Of a DNA stretch of 9,610 nt, positions 1-7,486 are shown piece after piece; position 1 is the first letter of the stretch; every line of letters begins with the position of its first letter. A model generated the notes under the pieces. It was not told the origin of the DNA, searched no databases, and worked only from the letters and a program-made list of their open reading frames with translations. The position numbers were made by a program, and so were the translations under genes. Source of the DNA: an archaeon. Lineage in GTDB: Archaea; Aenigmatarchaeota; Aenigmatarchaeia; GW2011-AR5; GCA-2688965. The stretch spans positions 1-9,610 of the forward strand of contig NZEE01000068.1 of NCBI GenBank assembly GCA_002688965.1, given 5' to 3'.

Positions 1-906
1 ACTGGAATGGTTAGAATATCTAAAAGTAAAGTAGCATTCATAGAGCAAATTTCTCAAGGATGTGTTAATAATTGTTCATTTTGTATAACAAAGCTTGCTA
101 GAGGTAAATTATTGTCATATGATTCTGAAAAGATTTTGAAAGATTTAGCTACTGCTAAAAATCAAGGATTCAAAGAATTTTGGCTAACATCACAAGATAA
201 TGGATGTTATGGGTTTGATAATGATTCAAATGAGAATCTAGCTTCACTAATTAATAAAATAACTACTGAAATTCCTGGAAAGTATTTTATACGAATAGGA
301 ATGATGAATCCTCAGCATGTGTTGAGTATTCTACCAGAACTTATTGAATCTTATCGTAGTGATAATGTTTACAAGTTTGTACATATTCCTGTACAATCTG
401 GTTCTGATAAAATTCTGAAAGAAATGAAAAGGGGACATACTGTTCAAGACTTTGTAAAATGTATTGAGGAGTTTAGAAAATCATTTCCTAAGATAACTGT
501 GTGGACTGATATAATTGTTGGTTATCCTGGTGAAACAGAAGAAGATTTCCAAGCTACATTGGAATTGTTAAAGAAAGTTAAGCCTGACTTTGCTAATATT
601 TCTCGGTATAGTGTACGTCCTGGAACTGAAGCTGCGGGTATGAAACAGTTACCAACTGAAATAAAGAAGGAGCGTTCACGTATTGCTTCTAAACTAGTTA
701 ATGAAATTTCATTGGAAAAAAATAAAGAATGGTTAAATTGGTCTGGAGAAGCTCTTGTAGATGAGTGGAATCTTAAAACTCAGCAAACTTTAGGGCGTAA
801 TTTTGCTTACAAATCAATAGTAGTTGGAAAAGATAGAAATATGTTAGGACAATGGGAAAAAGTAAAAATTAAAGAGGCAAAAGAAACATGTTTAATTGGC
901 TTTTAA
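1..906 (+). CDS. Radical-SAM tRNA methylthiotransferase (CDKAL1/e-MtaB-like), 5' end outside window
   Basis: This is the 3' portion of a MiaB-family enzyme. The frame is open from base 1, so the ATG at 7 is probably internal, and the N-terminal UPF0004 [4Fe-4S] domain must lie upstream of the window. Counting from the Met at 7, the radical-SAM cluster motif C-x3-C-x2-C is at residues 19, 23 and 26 in GCVNNCSFC, followed by ITKLARG, which is typical of the archaeal/eukaryotic branch. The SAM-barrel motifs VHIPVQSGS and DIIVGYPGETEEDF follow. The last 60 or so residues fit a TRAM RNA-binding domain. Family members add a methylthio group to t6A at position 37 of ANN-decoding tRNAs, using SAM and iron-sulfur clusters; this specificity is inferred from family resemblance. 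The gene ends 22 nt before guaB, and its stop codon overlaps a possible guaB TATA box. Confidence 0.9.
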   Translation, partial: TGMVRISKSKVAFIEQISQGCVNNCSFCITKLARGKLLSYDSEKILKDLATAKNQGFKEFWLTSQDNGCYGFDNDSNENLASLINKITTEIPGKYFIRIGMMNPQHVLSILPELIESYRSDNVYKFVHIPVQSGSDKILKEMKRGHTVQDFVKCIEEFRKSFPKITVWTDIIVGYPGETEEDFQATLELLKKVKPDFANISRYSVRPGTEAAGMKQLPTEIKKERSRIASKLVNEISLEKNKEWLNWSGEALVDEWNLKTQQTLGRNFAYKSIVVGKDRNMLGQWEKVKIKEAKETCLIGF

Positions 907-908
907 AA
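901..908 (+). promoter_or_regulatory. Candidate TATA box for a leaderless guaB-purA transcript
   Basis: TTTTAAAA is centred about 25 nt before the guaB ATG at 929, and no Shine-Dalgarno sequence lies between them. Archaeal TATA boxes sit about 25 nt upstream of transcription starts, so the mRNA would begin at or next to the start codon. The box overlaps the TAA stop of the preceding gene. AT-rich sequence makes chance matches easy, so this is a position-based inference. Confidence 0.4.
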
Positions 909-928
909 TTTTGCATGTATAGAATACC

Positions 929-2374
929 ATGTCGGAAATTATCGGAGATTATACTGGTACATCGTTTGATGACTTCTTAGTGCTTCCTGGCCTTCCTAAG
1001 GGAAATCCTGAGGATGTAAATCTTCACACTGATATGTGTGGAATACCTCTTAATGCTCCGTTCTTTACTGCTGCAATGCGTTCTGTTACAGGAAAAGAGC
1101 TTGCACTTGCTGCAGGTAAGGCTGGAATAATGGCTGTTGCGCCAAGAGGTCTTGACGTTAAAAGACAGGTTGAAATTGTAGATTTTGTTAAAAGTAGAGA
1201 AGTAAAATGTGGTGATATTGAATCTGAGACAAAATCTATTACTATTGATAGTGATAACACCCTTGGCGATGCTTTAAGAATAACAAGAGAACATGGACAT
1301 TCTCATGTTCCAGTTTTATCTGATAGGAGTGATTTTCGTGGAATGTTTAATTATAAACCATCAGTTCATGATACTATGGATCCAAGAACTCCAATAACAA
1401 CAATAATGAATCAGTTTGAAGATATGGAAGGTAATAGATTAATTGAAGTTTGTTATGAAGCTGCATCTGATTCTGAAATAAAAGATGTTCTTGAGAAAGG
1501 TGGTTATAGATTTGTTCCAGTTCTTGATGAAATTGGAAGACTCTCACGTCTTGTATTCTTACAAAGAGAGGAAGCATACAAAGTTGGTGGTGCTATTGAT
1601 ACCCATGAAGGATGGTTGAAAAGATCACATGAACTTGTTGATGCCGGTGTTAATATGGTATTTATCGATACATCTGATGCTCATACACCATTTACTAGAG
1701 AGGTTGTTGAAAAATTTAAACAAGAATTTGATATTCCAATATGTGCAGGAAATGTTGTTACGCCAGAAGCATTTGAATATTTAGTCGATGCAGGAGCTGA
1801 TGTAATTAAAATTGGTATGGGTCCTGGTTCTATATGTTCAACAAATCAAGTGCTTGGAATTGGATCACCACCTATGCATGCGCTTATTGATATTGCAAAA
1901 AAAAGAGACGAATACGCAACAAACGGACGATATATTCCTATCATAATTGATGGTGGTATAAGAGACACTGGAAATATCTCAGTTGCATTAACACATGCTG
2001 ATGGGTTAATGGGAGGAAAATTATTTGGTGGTTTTGAAGAATCTGCAGGAAGAAAAATTCACGTTGATGGTGGTAAGATTGAAGTTGAAATTTTTGGTGA
2101 GGCATCTCGACAATCATATGAAACAACTGGAAATATGAATAGATATACTACAGATGCTGATTCAACTGCTACGTTTCAAGGAGTGACTGGAACTATTCCT
2201 TATGTAGGAAGGTTCAAACCAGGTGTTGAAAGACTTAAAAGGACCCTCAAAGAGGCGCTTTATCATGCAGGATGTGATAGTCTTAAAAGTTATAGAGATA
2301 ATGCTCGTATTGTACGGTTAACACAAAGTGCTAAGGGTGTTGCAGTACCACATGATATAAACGTGAGTGATTAA
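929..2374 (+). CDS. guaB: Inosine-5'-monophosphate dehydrogenase
   Basis: IMP dehydrogenase oxidises IMP to XMP with NAD+, the first committed step to GMP. The 481 residues have the classic layout: an N-terminal barrel start (SFDDFLVLPG, residues 12-21), a CBS-pair insertion at roughly 96-215, and the rest of the barrel. Visible active-site elements are the catalytic-Cys loop GMGPGSICST with Cys303, the phosphate-binding IDGGIRDTGN (residues 340-349), and the mobile-flap Arg405-Tyr406 dyad in NMNRY. The Arg-Tyr dyad argues for a dehydrogenase rather than a GMP reductase. The segment FGEAS (389-393) replaces the usual YRGMGS and, with the C-terminal ending, resembles the Tritrichomonas foetus type of IMPDH as I remember it. 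The start is the ATG following a TATA-like box; there is no ribosome binding site. The stop codon abuts the purA start, so the two are very likely co-transcribed. Confidence 0.92.
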   Translation: MSEIIGDYTGTSFDDFLVLPGLPKGNPEDVNLHTDMCGIPLNAPFFTAAMRSVTGKELALAAGKAGIMAVAPRGLDVKRQVEIVDFVKSREVKCGDIESETKSITIDSDNTLGDALRITREHGHSHVPVLSDRSDFRGMFNYKPSVHDTMDPRTPITTIMNQFEDMEGNRLIEVCYEAASDSEIKDVLEKGGYRFVPVLDEIGRLSRLVFLQREEAYKVGGAIDTHEGWLKRSHELVDAGVNMVFIDTSDAHTPFTREVVEKFKQEFDIPICAGNVVTPEAFEYLVDAGADVIKIGMGPGSICSTNQVLGIGSPPMHALIDIAKKRDEYATNGRYIPIIIDGGIRDTGNISVALTHADGLMGGKLFGGFEESAGRKIHVDGGKIEVEIFGEASRQSYETTGNMNRYTTDADSTATFQGVTGTIPYVGRFKPGVERLKRTLKEALYHAGCDSLKSYRDNARIVRLTQSAKGVAVPHDINVSD

Positions 2375-3646
2375 ATGCCACAAAAATTGGATAGCGTATT
2401 TGGAATTCAGTGGGGCGACGAAGCAAAAGCCAAGATAGTTGATTATCTTATTTCTCAAGCTGGTGAATCATATGAATTGGGTATTAGATATGGTGGCGGA
2501 GCAAATGCTGGCCATACTGTAGTCATTGGTGATGAAAAAAGAGTATTTCATCAGGTTCCTTCTGGTGGTAAAAAAAGAGTTGTTGCAAACGGTGTTGTTA
2601 TAGATCTTGAAGAACTAAATAAAGAATCAGTAGGATTTGAAGATCAATTATACATAAGTGAGAGAGCTCATTTAGTAACACCTCAAAATAGAGCATTCGA
2701 ATTGGAATTAGAAAAAGCACGCGGTGCGGCTGCTGTTGGAACTACACAAAGAGCTATTGGCCCTACTTATGCAATGAAAGCATTGAGATATAATCCACGT
2801 ATGTGTGATCTTGTTGATGCTAATCGTAGAATTGATAAAGACCAATTCAGAAGCGTTCTTGAAGCAGATCCTTTATTTGATATTCTTGAAAAAACTTATG
2901 GTATTAAACTTTCAAGAGATGAGATAGCTGAAGAATTCTTTTCACTTGGTGAAAAATTAAGAGGACGTGTTGTTGATACCCAAAAATTAATATATGATGC
3001 GTTAGTTGGTGGTAAAGATATTATTTTTGAAGGAGCTCAAGGTGGTATGCTTGATTTAGATGACGGAACATATCCTTATGTAACATCATCACATCCTGGA
3101 GTGAGTGGTATACAGGCAGGAACTGGTGTTGCAGTTGAACCAACAAGACGAGTAGCTGTTATGAAAGCTTATACTACTAGAGTAGGTAATGGACCATTTC
3201 CAACTAAATTAACTGATGAAATTGGTGAGTATATACAAAAAGAAGGTGCTGAATTTGGTGCAACTACAGGTCGTCCACGTGATTGTGGATGGTTGGACTT
3301 TGTTGCTCTAAATCATGTAATGACTATGAATAATCCTACTGAACTTGTTGTCACTAAAATGGATGTTCTTAGTGGCATTGAAACACTTGCATTTTGTACA
3401 CATTACGAACATGAAACCATGGGTAGAGTTGATGATTTCCCATCTAGACTTCAGGATTTAAATAATATGACACCTCATTATGATTTTATTGATGGTTGGT
3501 CACAAGATATAACTGGTGCTAAAACACGCCAAGATTTACCATCTGAAGCTGAAAATCTTGTTCAAATTATTGAGAATACGCTTGGTACTCCTGTATCAAT
3601 GGTAACTAATGGTGCTGAGAGAGAGAAAGTTATTCCGTGGAATTAA
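2375..3646 (+). CDS. purA: Adenylosuccinate synthetase
   Basis: PurA condenses IMP with aspartate using GTP to give adenylosuccinate, the first step from IMP to AMP. The 423 residues are close to the bacterial length. Visible motifs are the N-terminal QWGDE with catalytic-base Asp15, NAGHT with catalytic His47, GTT at 122-124, FEGAQGGMLDLDDGTYPYVTSS, KAYTTRVGNGPFPT, FGATTGRPRDCGWLD (294-308) and the guanine-specificity TKMD (327-330). The usual GDEGKGK phosphate loop reads GDEAKAK (Ala17 and Ala19), and GTTGRGIGP reads GTTQRAIGP. Both textbook signatures are therefore altered while the catalytic residues are kept. The ATG follows the guaB TAA with no gap, and an AGTGAT motif ends just before that TAA, so translation is likely coupled to guaB. 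The pair sits at the IMP branch point. Activity is inferred, with some doubt from the loop changes. Confidence 0.92.
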   Translation: MPQKLDSVFGIQWGDEAKAKIVDYLISQAGESYELGIRYGGGANAGHTVVIGDEKRVFHQVPSGGKKRVVANGVVIDLEELNKESVGFEDQLYISERAHLVTPQNRAFELELEKARGAAAVGTTQRAIGPTYAMKALRYNPRMCDLVDANRRIDKDQFRSVLEADPLFDILEKTYGIKLSRDEIAEEFFSLGEKLRGRVVDTQKLIYDALVGGKDIIFEGAQGGMLDLDDGTYPYVTSSHPGVSGIQAGTGVAVEPTRRVAVMKAYTTRVGNGPFPTKLTDEIGEYIQKEGAEFGATTGRPRDCGWLDFVALNHVMTMNNPTELVVTKMDVLSGIETLAFCTHYEHETMGRVDDFPSRLQDLNNMTPHYDFIDGWSQDITGAKTRQDLPSEAENLVQIIENTLGTPVSMVTNGAEREKVIPWN

Positions 3647-3656
3647 TTCTTATTTC

Positions 3657-4058
3657 TTAGAATGGAATTGCAGATGCTATCATCATTGGTATTCCAAGAA
3701 TATTGATAATAGTATAAACAGCAAATGCTGCTACTGCAACAATAGCTTTACTTTTTGCATCAGCATCTAAGAATGTTTCGCTTAGTATAAGCCATACTGC
3801 TAAAGGTAAAGCATATCCAATAACAAGAGGGTCAAAGAAATTTGCAAACCCTAACCCAAGAGCAATTAAAGGTGTTATAAAGTATGCACCAAGTCCGATA
3901 ATAAATGAATATTTTACTTCTATTTCGTGTGATATAACATAATCAAGAAGCATGATAACCACAGAAATTATAACAACTTGTATAAGTAATGCTATTACTC
4001 CACCTATACTCATAGGTATGTTTAACATTGATAATATAGCGACTGGGTCTACTGCCAT
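3657..4058 (-). CDS. Small four-helix membrane protein, unknown function
   Basis: The protein has 133 residues and is mostly hydrophobic, with four predicted membrane segments at roughly 17-40, 49-70, 76-93 and 103-130. Charged residues are confined to the short connecting loops (HEIEVK at 44-49 and DADAKSK at 98-104). There is no cleavable signal peptide, and I do not recognise a family. It lies 33 nt downstream of gatE on the same strand and converges on purA, with only 10 bp between the two stop codons. The gap before it contains TTTATTAA roughly 25 nt upstream of the ATG and no Shine-Dalgarno site, so it may have its own leaderless promoter rather than being read only from gatDE. Conserved coding character is supported by the full-length open frame and tight packing. 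Confidence 0.75.
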   Translation of the reverse strand: MAVDPVAILSMLNIPMSIGGVIALLIQVVIISVVIMLLDYVISHEIEVKYSFIIGLGAYFITPLIALGLGFANFFDPLVIGYALPLAVWLILSETFLDADAKSKAIVAVAAFAVYTIINILGIPMMIASAIPF

Positions 4059-4091
4059 GATTAGGATTTCTAAATAATGCTTAATAAAGAT

Positions 4092-5936
4092 TTATTTTTT
4101 CTTTTTAGGTTTCTTTTTTTCTTTAATATGTAGCTTTTTTTCAATTGCTTTTGCTGCGGTTTCACCTGAAATCCGTCCTTCAGCTTGTTTCATTATTTGA
4201 CCCATAAGAACTGAAAGTTTCTTAACAGGGGAAGAATCAACAATTTTATCTACTAATTTATCAACTTCTTTATCTGTTAGATTTGCAAACCTTCCAACAA
4301 CATCATCTAAACGGCTTCCTTTTGCAACTTCTTCTACAACTTTAGGCACAGAATCTTTTGGTATTTTATTTCTTTCAACTAAATCAAATACTTTTTGTAA
4401 TTGCTTTCTTGTTAATCTTTTTGGATCTATGTTCTTTCTTTGTAGATTTTTCATAGTTGATATTAAAGTTGTTGCTATCAAAACTGGATCTTGTCCAGTC
4501 ATTGACTTGAAAGTATCATAATGTTCTGATATTAGTATTTGATTAGCTAATTCTTCTGGAAGAACTTTTTCTAAGAATAGCTTTCTTTCTTCCAATGTTT
4601 CTGGTGTTTCCATAGTTTCAATATATTCTTCATCAAGAATCACAGGAGGTATATCTGTTTCAGGATACATTCTTCCTGAACCTGGTAATGGTCTGGTAAA
4701 CTTACTTGTGGTATCTGGTAAAGCAACTCTTGTTTCTTCAGGAACTCCATTATAGCATAATTTTGCTCTGTTAATTACACTTACTGCAGCTTTTTTTACT
4801 TCTGTGCGATTCTTTCCAACTACAATTGCAAGTAAATCTTTTTTATCAGAAAAATTAAACATTCCTTTTGTTTCTTCAATTTCGTTCCTTATTCCATATT
4901 TATCTAAATTTTCATCAGTATGAATTATTCCTTGTAAAGGCTGGGCATAGAACGATAGCTCTTTTCCAAATGTATGTCCCCCACATTTTTCTTTTAGAAG
5001 TTCATTAAATTTTGGTAAATGGATTGCAAAAACATATCCTTTTTCTTTAACAATTTGTTTTATGAAATTGCAAGTGGTCATTGAAAATGCATCTGTAACT
5101 TCTTTTGCAGGTGGAATCATGTTAGGTTTGAAGCGTCTTTTTTCAAGTGTTTGTTTAATTTTCAATAAAGAAAGTTGTCTATGAATTTCATTATCTATTA
5201 AATCAGTTACTTTTTTAATTTCTTGGAATCCTTTGATTTCTACTCTTGCGCCAGCACGTATAGAAATATTGACATCTTGTCTTATTGTTCCAATACCTCG
5301 CTTTATTTTTGCTGTTCTTAGTGCAGTTCCTATTTTGTATGCTAATTCTAATGCTTCATCAGGAGTCTTAGCTTTAGGTTCTGTTCCAACTTCAACTAAA
5401 GGAATTGCCAATCCATTTAATTTGTAAAATACTTCATGCCCTATATGATCTTCAATTCTTGCTGCCTCTTCTTCTAAAGCAACATTATCAATTTTAACTT
5501 TTCCAAAAGAAGTATCAATATATCCATTCATTCCAACTACCATTGTTCTCTGAAACCCACCAGTATTTGAACCATCTATAACAGTTTTTCTCATTACATG
5601 AACTTCATCAACAACTTGAGCATTAAATAATTTAGATACCTGAACTACGATATCTAGTGCTTGCTTATTTATTTCATGAGGAGGTTCACTATCAGTTTCA
5701 ACTAAACATGTCTCATTTGGAAATGTTTTGTAATTGAATACTTTGTCTTTTAGATGTTCGTGTATAACAGCTGGATCTATTTTACCAAGTTCGCCTGCAA
5801 CAGGCCTTAATTTTCTAGTAATTTTTCCGGTTTGGTTATCAACTTGTCCAGTAGAACAATCACAAAATAATTTATTTGTATCTAACCGTTGATGTATTTC
5901 TATACCAACTTTCAGTCCCAATTCTTTATAATTCAT
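4092..5936 (-). CDS. gatE: Glu-tRNA(Gln) amidotransferase subunit E
   Basis: GatE is the tRNA-binding, ATP-dependent subunit of the archaeal GatDE amidotransferase. It phosphorylates the glutamate on misacylated Glu-tRNA(Gln) and accepts ammonia from GatD to form Gln-tRNA(Gln) in the cytosol. The 614 residues match the family length. The GatB/GatE cradle begins with LGLKVGIEIHQRLDTNKLFC, followed by TDSEPPHEIN, NTGGFQRT and ALEEEAARIE, all typical of the family. An AspRS-like insertion, which separates GatE from GatB, fits roughly residues 270-390, and a YqeY-like helical tail fits about 470-600. The protein ends in a lysine-rich run. The start ATG is 8 nt after the gatD stop and is preceded by GGTGAT, which decides the start. 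Co-transcription with gatD matches the one-to-one complex of the subunits. Confidence 0.97.
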   Translation of the reverse strand: MNYKELGLKVGIEIHQRLDTNKLFCDCSTGQVDNQTGKITRKLRPVAGELGKIDPAVIHEHLKDKVFNYKTFPNETCLVETDSEPPHEINKQALDIVVQVSKLFNAQVVDEVHVMRKTVIDGSNTGGFQRTMVVGMNGYIDTSFGKVKIDNVALEEEAARIEDHIGHEVFYKLNGLAIPLVEVGTEPKAKTPDEALELAYKIGTALRTAKIKRGIGTIRQDVNISIRAGARVEIKGFQEIKKVTDLIDNEIHRQLSLLKIKQTLEKRRFKPNMIPPAKEVTDAFSMTTCNFIKQIVKEKGYVFAIHLPKFNELLKEKCGGHTFGKELSFYAQPLQGIIHTDENLDKYGIRNEIEETKGMFNFSDKKDLLAIVVGKNRTEVKKAAVSVINRAKLCYNGVPEETRVALPDTTSKFTRPLPGSGRMYPETDIPPVILDEEYIETMETPETLEERKLFLEKVLPEELANQILISEHYDTFKSMTGQDPVLIATTLISTMKNLQRKNIDPKRLTRKQLQKVFDLVERNKIPKDSVPKVVEEVAKGSRLDDVVGRFANLTDKEVDKLVDKIVDSSPVKKLSVLMGQIMKQAEGRISGETAAKAIEKKLHIKEKKKPKKKK

Positions 5937-5939
5937 TTA

Positions 5940-5945
5940 ATCACC
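5940..5945 (-). promoter_or_regulatory. Ribosome binding site of gatE (GGTGAT)
   Basis: On the minus strand GGTGAT is followed by three bases and then the gatE ATG. Its first base is the last base of the gatD TAG stop. It pairs with the archaeal 16S rRNA 3' end in the same register as the site before the gene at 8817, and similar to the AGTGAT before purA. Confidence 0.75.
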
Positions 5946-7273
5946 TAATACAAAAATGTCTCTGGTAATGAACGTTCTTGGATTTCTCCAGAATAATTCT
6001 TAAGCATTTCTTTCCGTATGTGTTCTATTTTCTCTACTGAATCTGCAGGTAATACATGTCCCATTATCCATCCTAATTTTACAAAAGCTGTTTCTGGTAA
6101 CATATCTTCTAATGGAATAGCACCAGTTTCTTTCAATAATCTTAATCCTGTATAAACATTGAGATTTACTCTACCATACAAGGTTTGAGGAGCAATACAA
6201 ACAGGTATTCCTTTTTCAATTAATGATTTTATTTTTGGTAGCCATGAATTTTTTCCATCCCAAGTAAGATGACCCAATCCAGTTGCTTCAATAACAATTC
6301 CTTTGTATGAGTTTTTTTCATAATAATCAAGAATATCTGGAGATTGGTTTGGATGAAACTTTATCAAAGCTATTTTTTCTTCAAATGTGTTATCTAATTC
6401 AACTTTTTTTGTAATTCTTTTTCTAACATGTTTTGATGGTTCTATTTTTCCATCTATCCAAACTCTAGCTAATGGTAAATCATTGATAGGACGAAAAGCA
6501 TCTCTTCGAGATGTATGCATTTTTCTAACTTTTGTTCCACGACTGAATATACAATAATCATCATTAATTGTTGCATGCATGCAGATTCCAACTTCTGCTA
6601 TATCACTTAGAGCTAAATGTGCAGCACAAACAAGATTTATGTGGCCATCGCTACTTGGACGATCACTACTTCTTTGCGAACCTACTAGAACAACAGGTTT
6701 GTTTAGGTTTTTCAGCATAAATGATAAGATAGAAGAAGTATAATGTAAGATATCAGTACCATGAGTTACAATAACTCCTTTGATATTTTTTTTATTTAGT
6801 TCATCTGCTATTGTTCGTGCAAGTTCTTTCCAATCATTAGTGGTCATGTTCTCGCTCATTTTCTGAAAAGGTGTTATTATTTCAATATTTGCTATTTTTG
6901 CTAGTTCTGGAGCAGTATCTAGTAACTCGTCTGGTGACATTAGTGATGTAACTGCGCCTGTTGTATAATCAATTTTACTGGTTATAGTGCCACCTGTGGT
7001 TATTAGTGCGATTTTCGGCTTTTTACTGGAAAAAGTGAGTTTCCTTGGAATTGGTTTTGCTTTCATATCAGATTGTTTTTTCAGAACCTTGACTTTTGAT
7101 ACTTTCTTACCATTTTTTGTTGATCGTATTCCTATATTGTATCCACTATTTAATTTTATAGCAATATGTTCAGGGTCAGAGCCTTCTGCACGAGGCATTA
7201 GAATGCCCTTATAGACTTGTTTTCCTTTTGTTACTTCGACCATATCACCTATTTCTGGTTTTTGAGAAGCCAT
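5945..7273 (-). CDS. gatD: Glu-tRNA(Gln) amidotransferase subunit D
   Basis: GatD is the asparaginase-like subunit that hydrolyses glutamine (or asparagine) and channels ammonia to GatE. The 442 residues match the family. An N-terminal beta-rich domain of about 80 residues (GDMVEVTKGKQVYKGILMPR) precedes a type I asparaginase fold. Catalytic residues by family comparison are Thr96 in TGGTI, Thr173 and Asp174 in HGTD, and probably Lys251 in RKMHTSRRDAF. GSQRSSDRPSSD (198-209) is also typical. The ATG at 7273 has no ribosome binding site and has an AT-rich TATA-like box about 25 nt upstream, consistent with a leaderless first gene of the gatD-gatE operon. GatD and GatE act only as a complex, so their adjacency is expected. 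Its upstream side borders the anomalous region. Confidence 0.97.
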   Translation of the reverse strand: MASQKPEIGDMVEVTKGKQVYKGILMPRAEGSDPEHIAIKLNSGYNIGIRSTKNGKKVSKVKVLKKQSDMKAKPIPRKLTFSSKKPKIALITTGGTITSKIDYTTGAVTSLMSPDELLDTAPELAKIANIEIITPFQKMSENMTTNDWKELARTIADELNKKNIKGVIVTHGTDILHYTSSILSFMLKNLNKPVVLVGSQRSSDRPSSDGHINLVCAAHLALSDIAEVGICMHATINDDYCIFSRGTKVRKMHTSRRDAFRPINDLPLARVWIDGKIEPSKHVRKRITKKVELDNTFEEKIALIKFHPNQSPDILDYYEKNSYKGIVIEATGLGHLTWDGKNSWLPKIKSLIEKGIPVCIAPQTLYGRVNLNVYTGLRLLKETGAIPLEDMLPETAFVKLGWIMGHVLPADSVEKIEHIRKEMLKNYSGEIQERSLPETFLY

Positions 7274-7293
7274 GGGTATATTTAGTTATTAGA

Positions 7294-7301
7294 TTTTAAA
7301 T
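7294..7301 (-). promoter_or_regulatory. Candidate TATA box of the gatD-gatE operon
   Basis: The minus strand reads ATTTAAAA here, centred about 25 nt before the gatD ATG, as expected for a leaderless archaeal transcript. The core TTTAAA is palindromic and could also serve a plus-strand transcript starting near 7323, just ahead of the short frame at 7330. A second TTTAAATA at 7335-7342 is an alternative box in either direction. Confidence 0.4.
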
Positions 7302-7329
7302 AGATGGGTATTTTCAACCCTAGTTTATT

Positions 7330-7398
7330 ATGGATTTAAATACATTCGCACTTAAGAAATATTATCAAAGACGTATTAAGACTTACAATAACAAGTAA
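7330..7398 (+). pseudogene. 22-codon reading frame at the left edge of the anomalous region, possible gene stump
   Basis: An ATG at 7330 opens a frame of 22 codons, rich in Lys, Arg, Tyr and Asn, ending in TAA at 7396-7398. It is AT-rich like the archaeal flank and is divergent from gatD, with a palindromic TATA-like box between them. No ribosome binding site precedes it. It stops close to the point where the sequence character begins to change. It may be the 5' remnant of a native gene cut by an insertion or assembly join, a real tiny gene, or chance. I do not recognise the peptide. Confidence 0.2.
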
Positions 7399-7404
7399 CA
7401 GCAA

Positions 7405-7442
7405 CAGGCATGTTTCATGACCTGAAATTTGTCTGAACAAAT
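7405..7442 (+). other. Two tandem hairpins at the left side of the anomalous block
   Basis: CAGGCATG (7405-7412) pairs with CATG-A-CCTG (7416-7424) across a TTT loop, with one bulged A. Directly after, ATTTGT (7427-7432) pairs perfectly with ACAAAT (7437-7442) across CTGA. A T-rich stretch follows within about 15 nt. The pair could be a weak terminator or the start of a structured RNA; neither is established. Confidence 0.35.
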
Positions 7443-7486
7443 ACGTTTTCTCTTTTTAGGACTTACTACCCAAAATTTCAATGTTA

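Noticed and set aside
929..2374. GMP reductase instead of IMP dehydrogenase
   Set aside because: The CBS pair, the length and the Arg-Tyr flap dyad fit IMP dehydrogenase better, though only an assay would settle it.
2375..3646. PurZ, the phage enzyme for 2-aminoadenine synthesis, because of the odd phosphate loop
   Set aside because: The catalytic Asp and His are kept and the gene sits beside guaB, so PurA is the better call. The loop change is reported separately.
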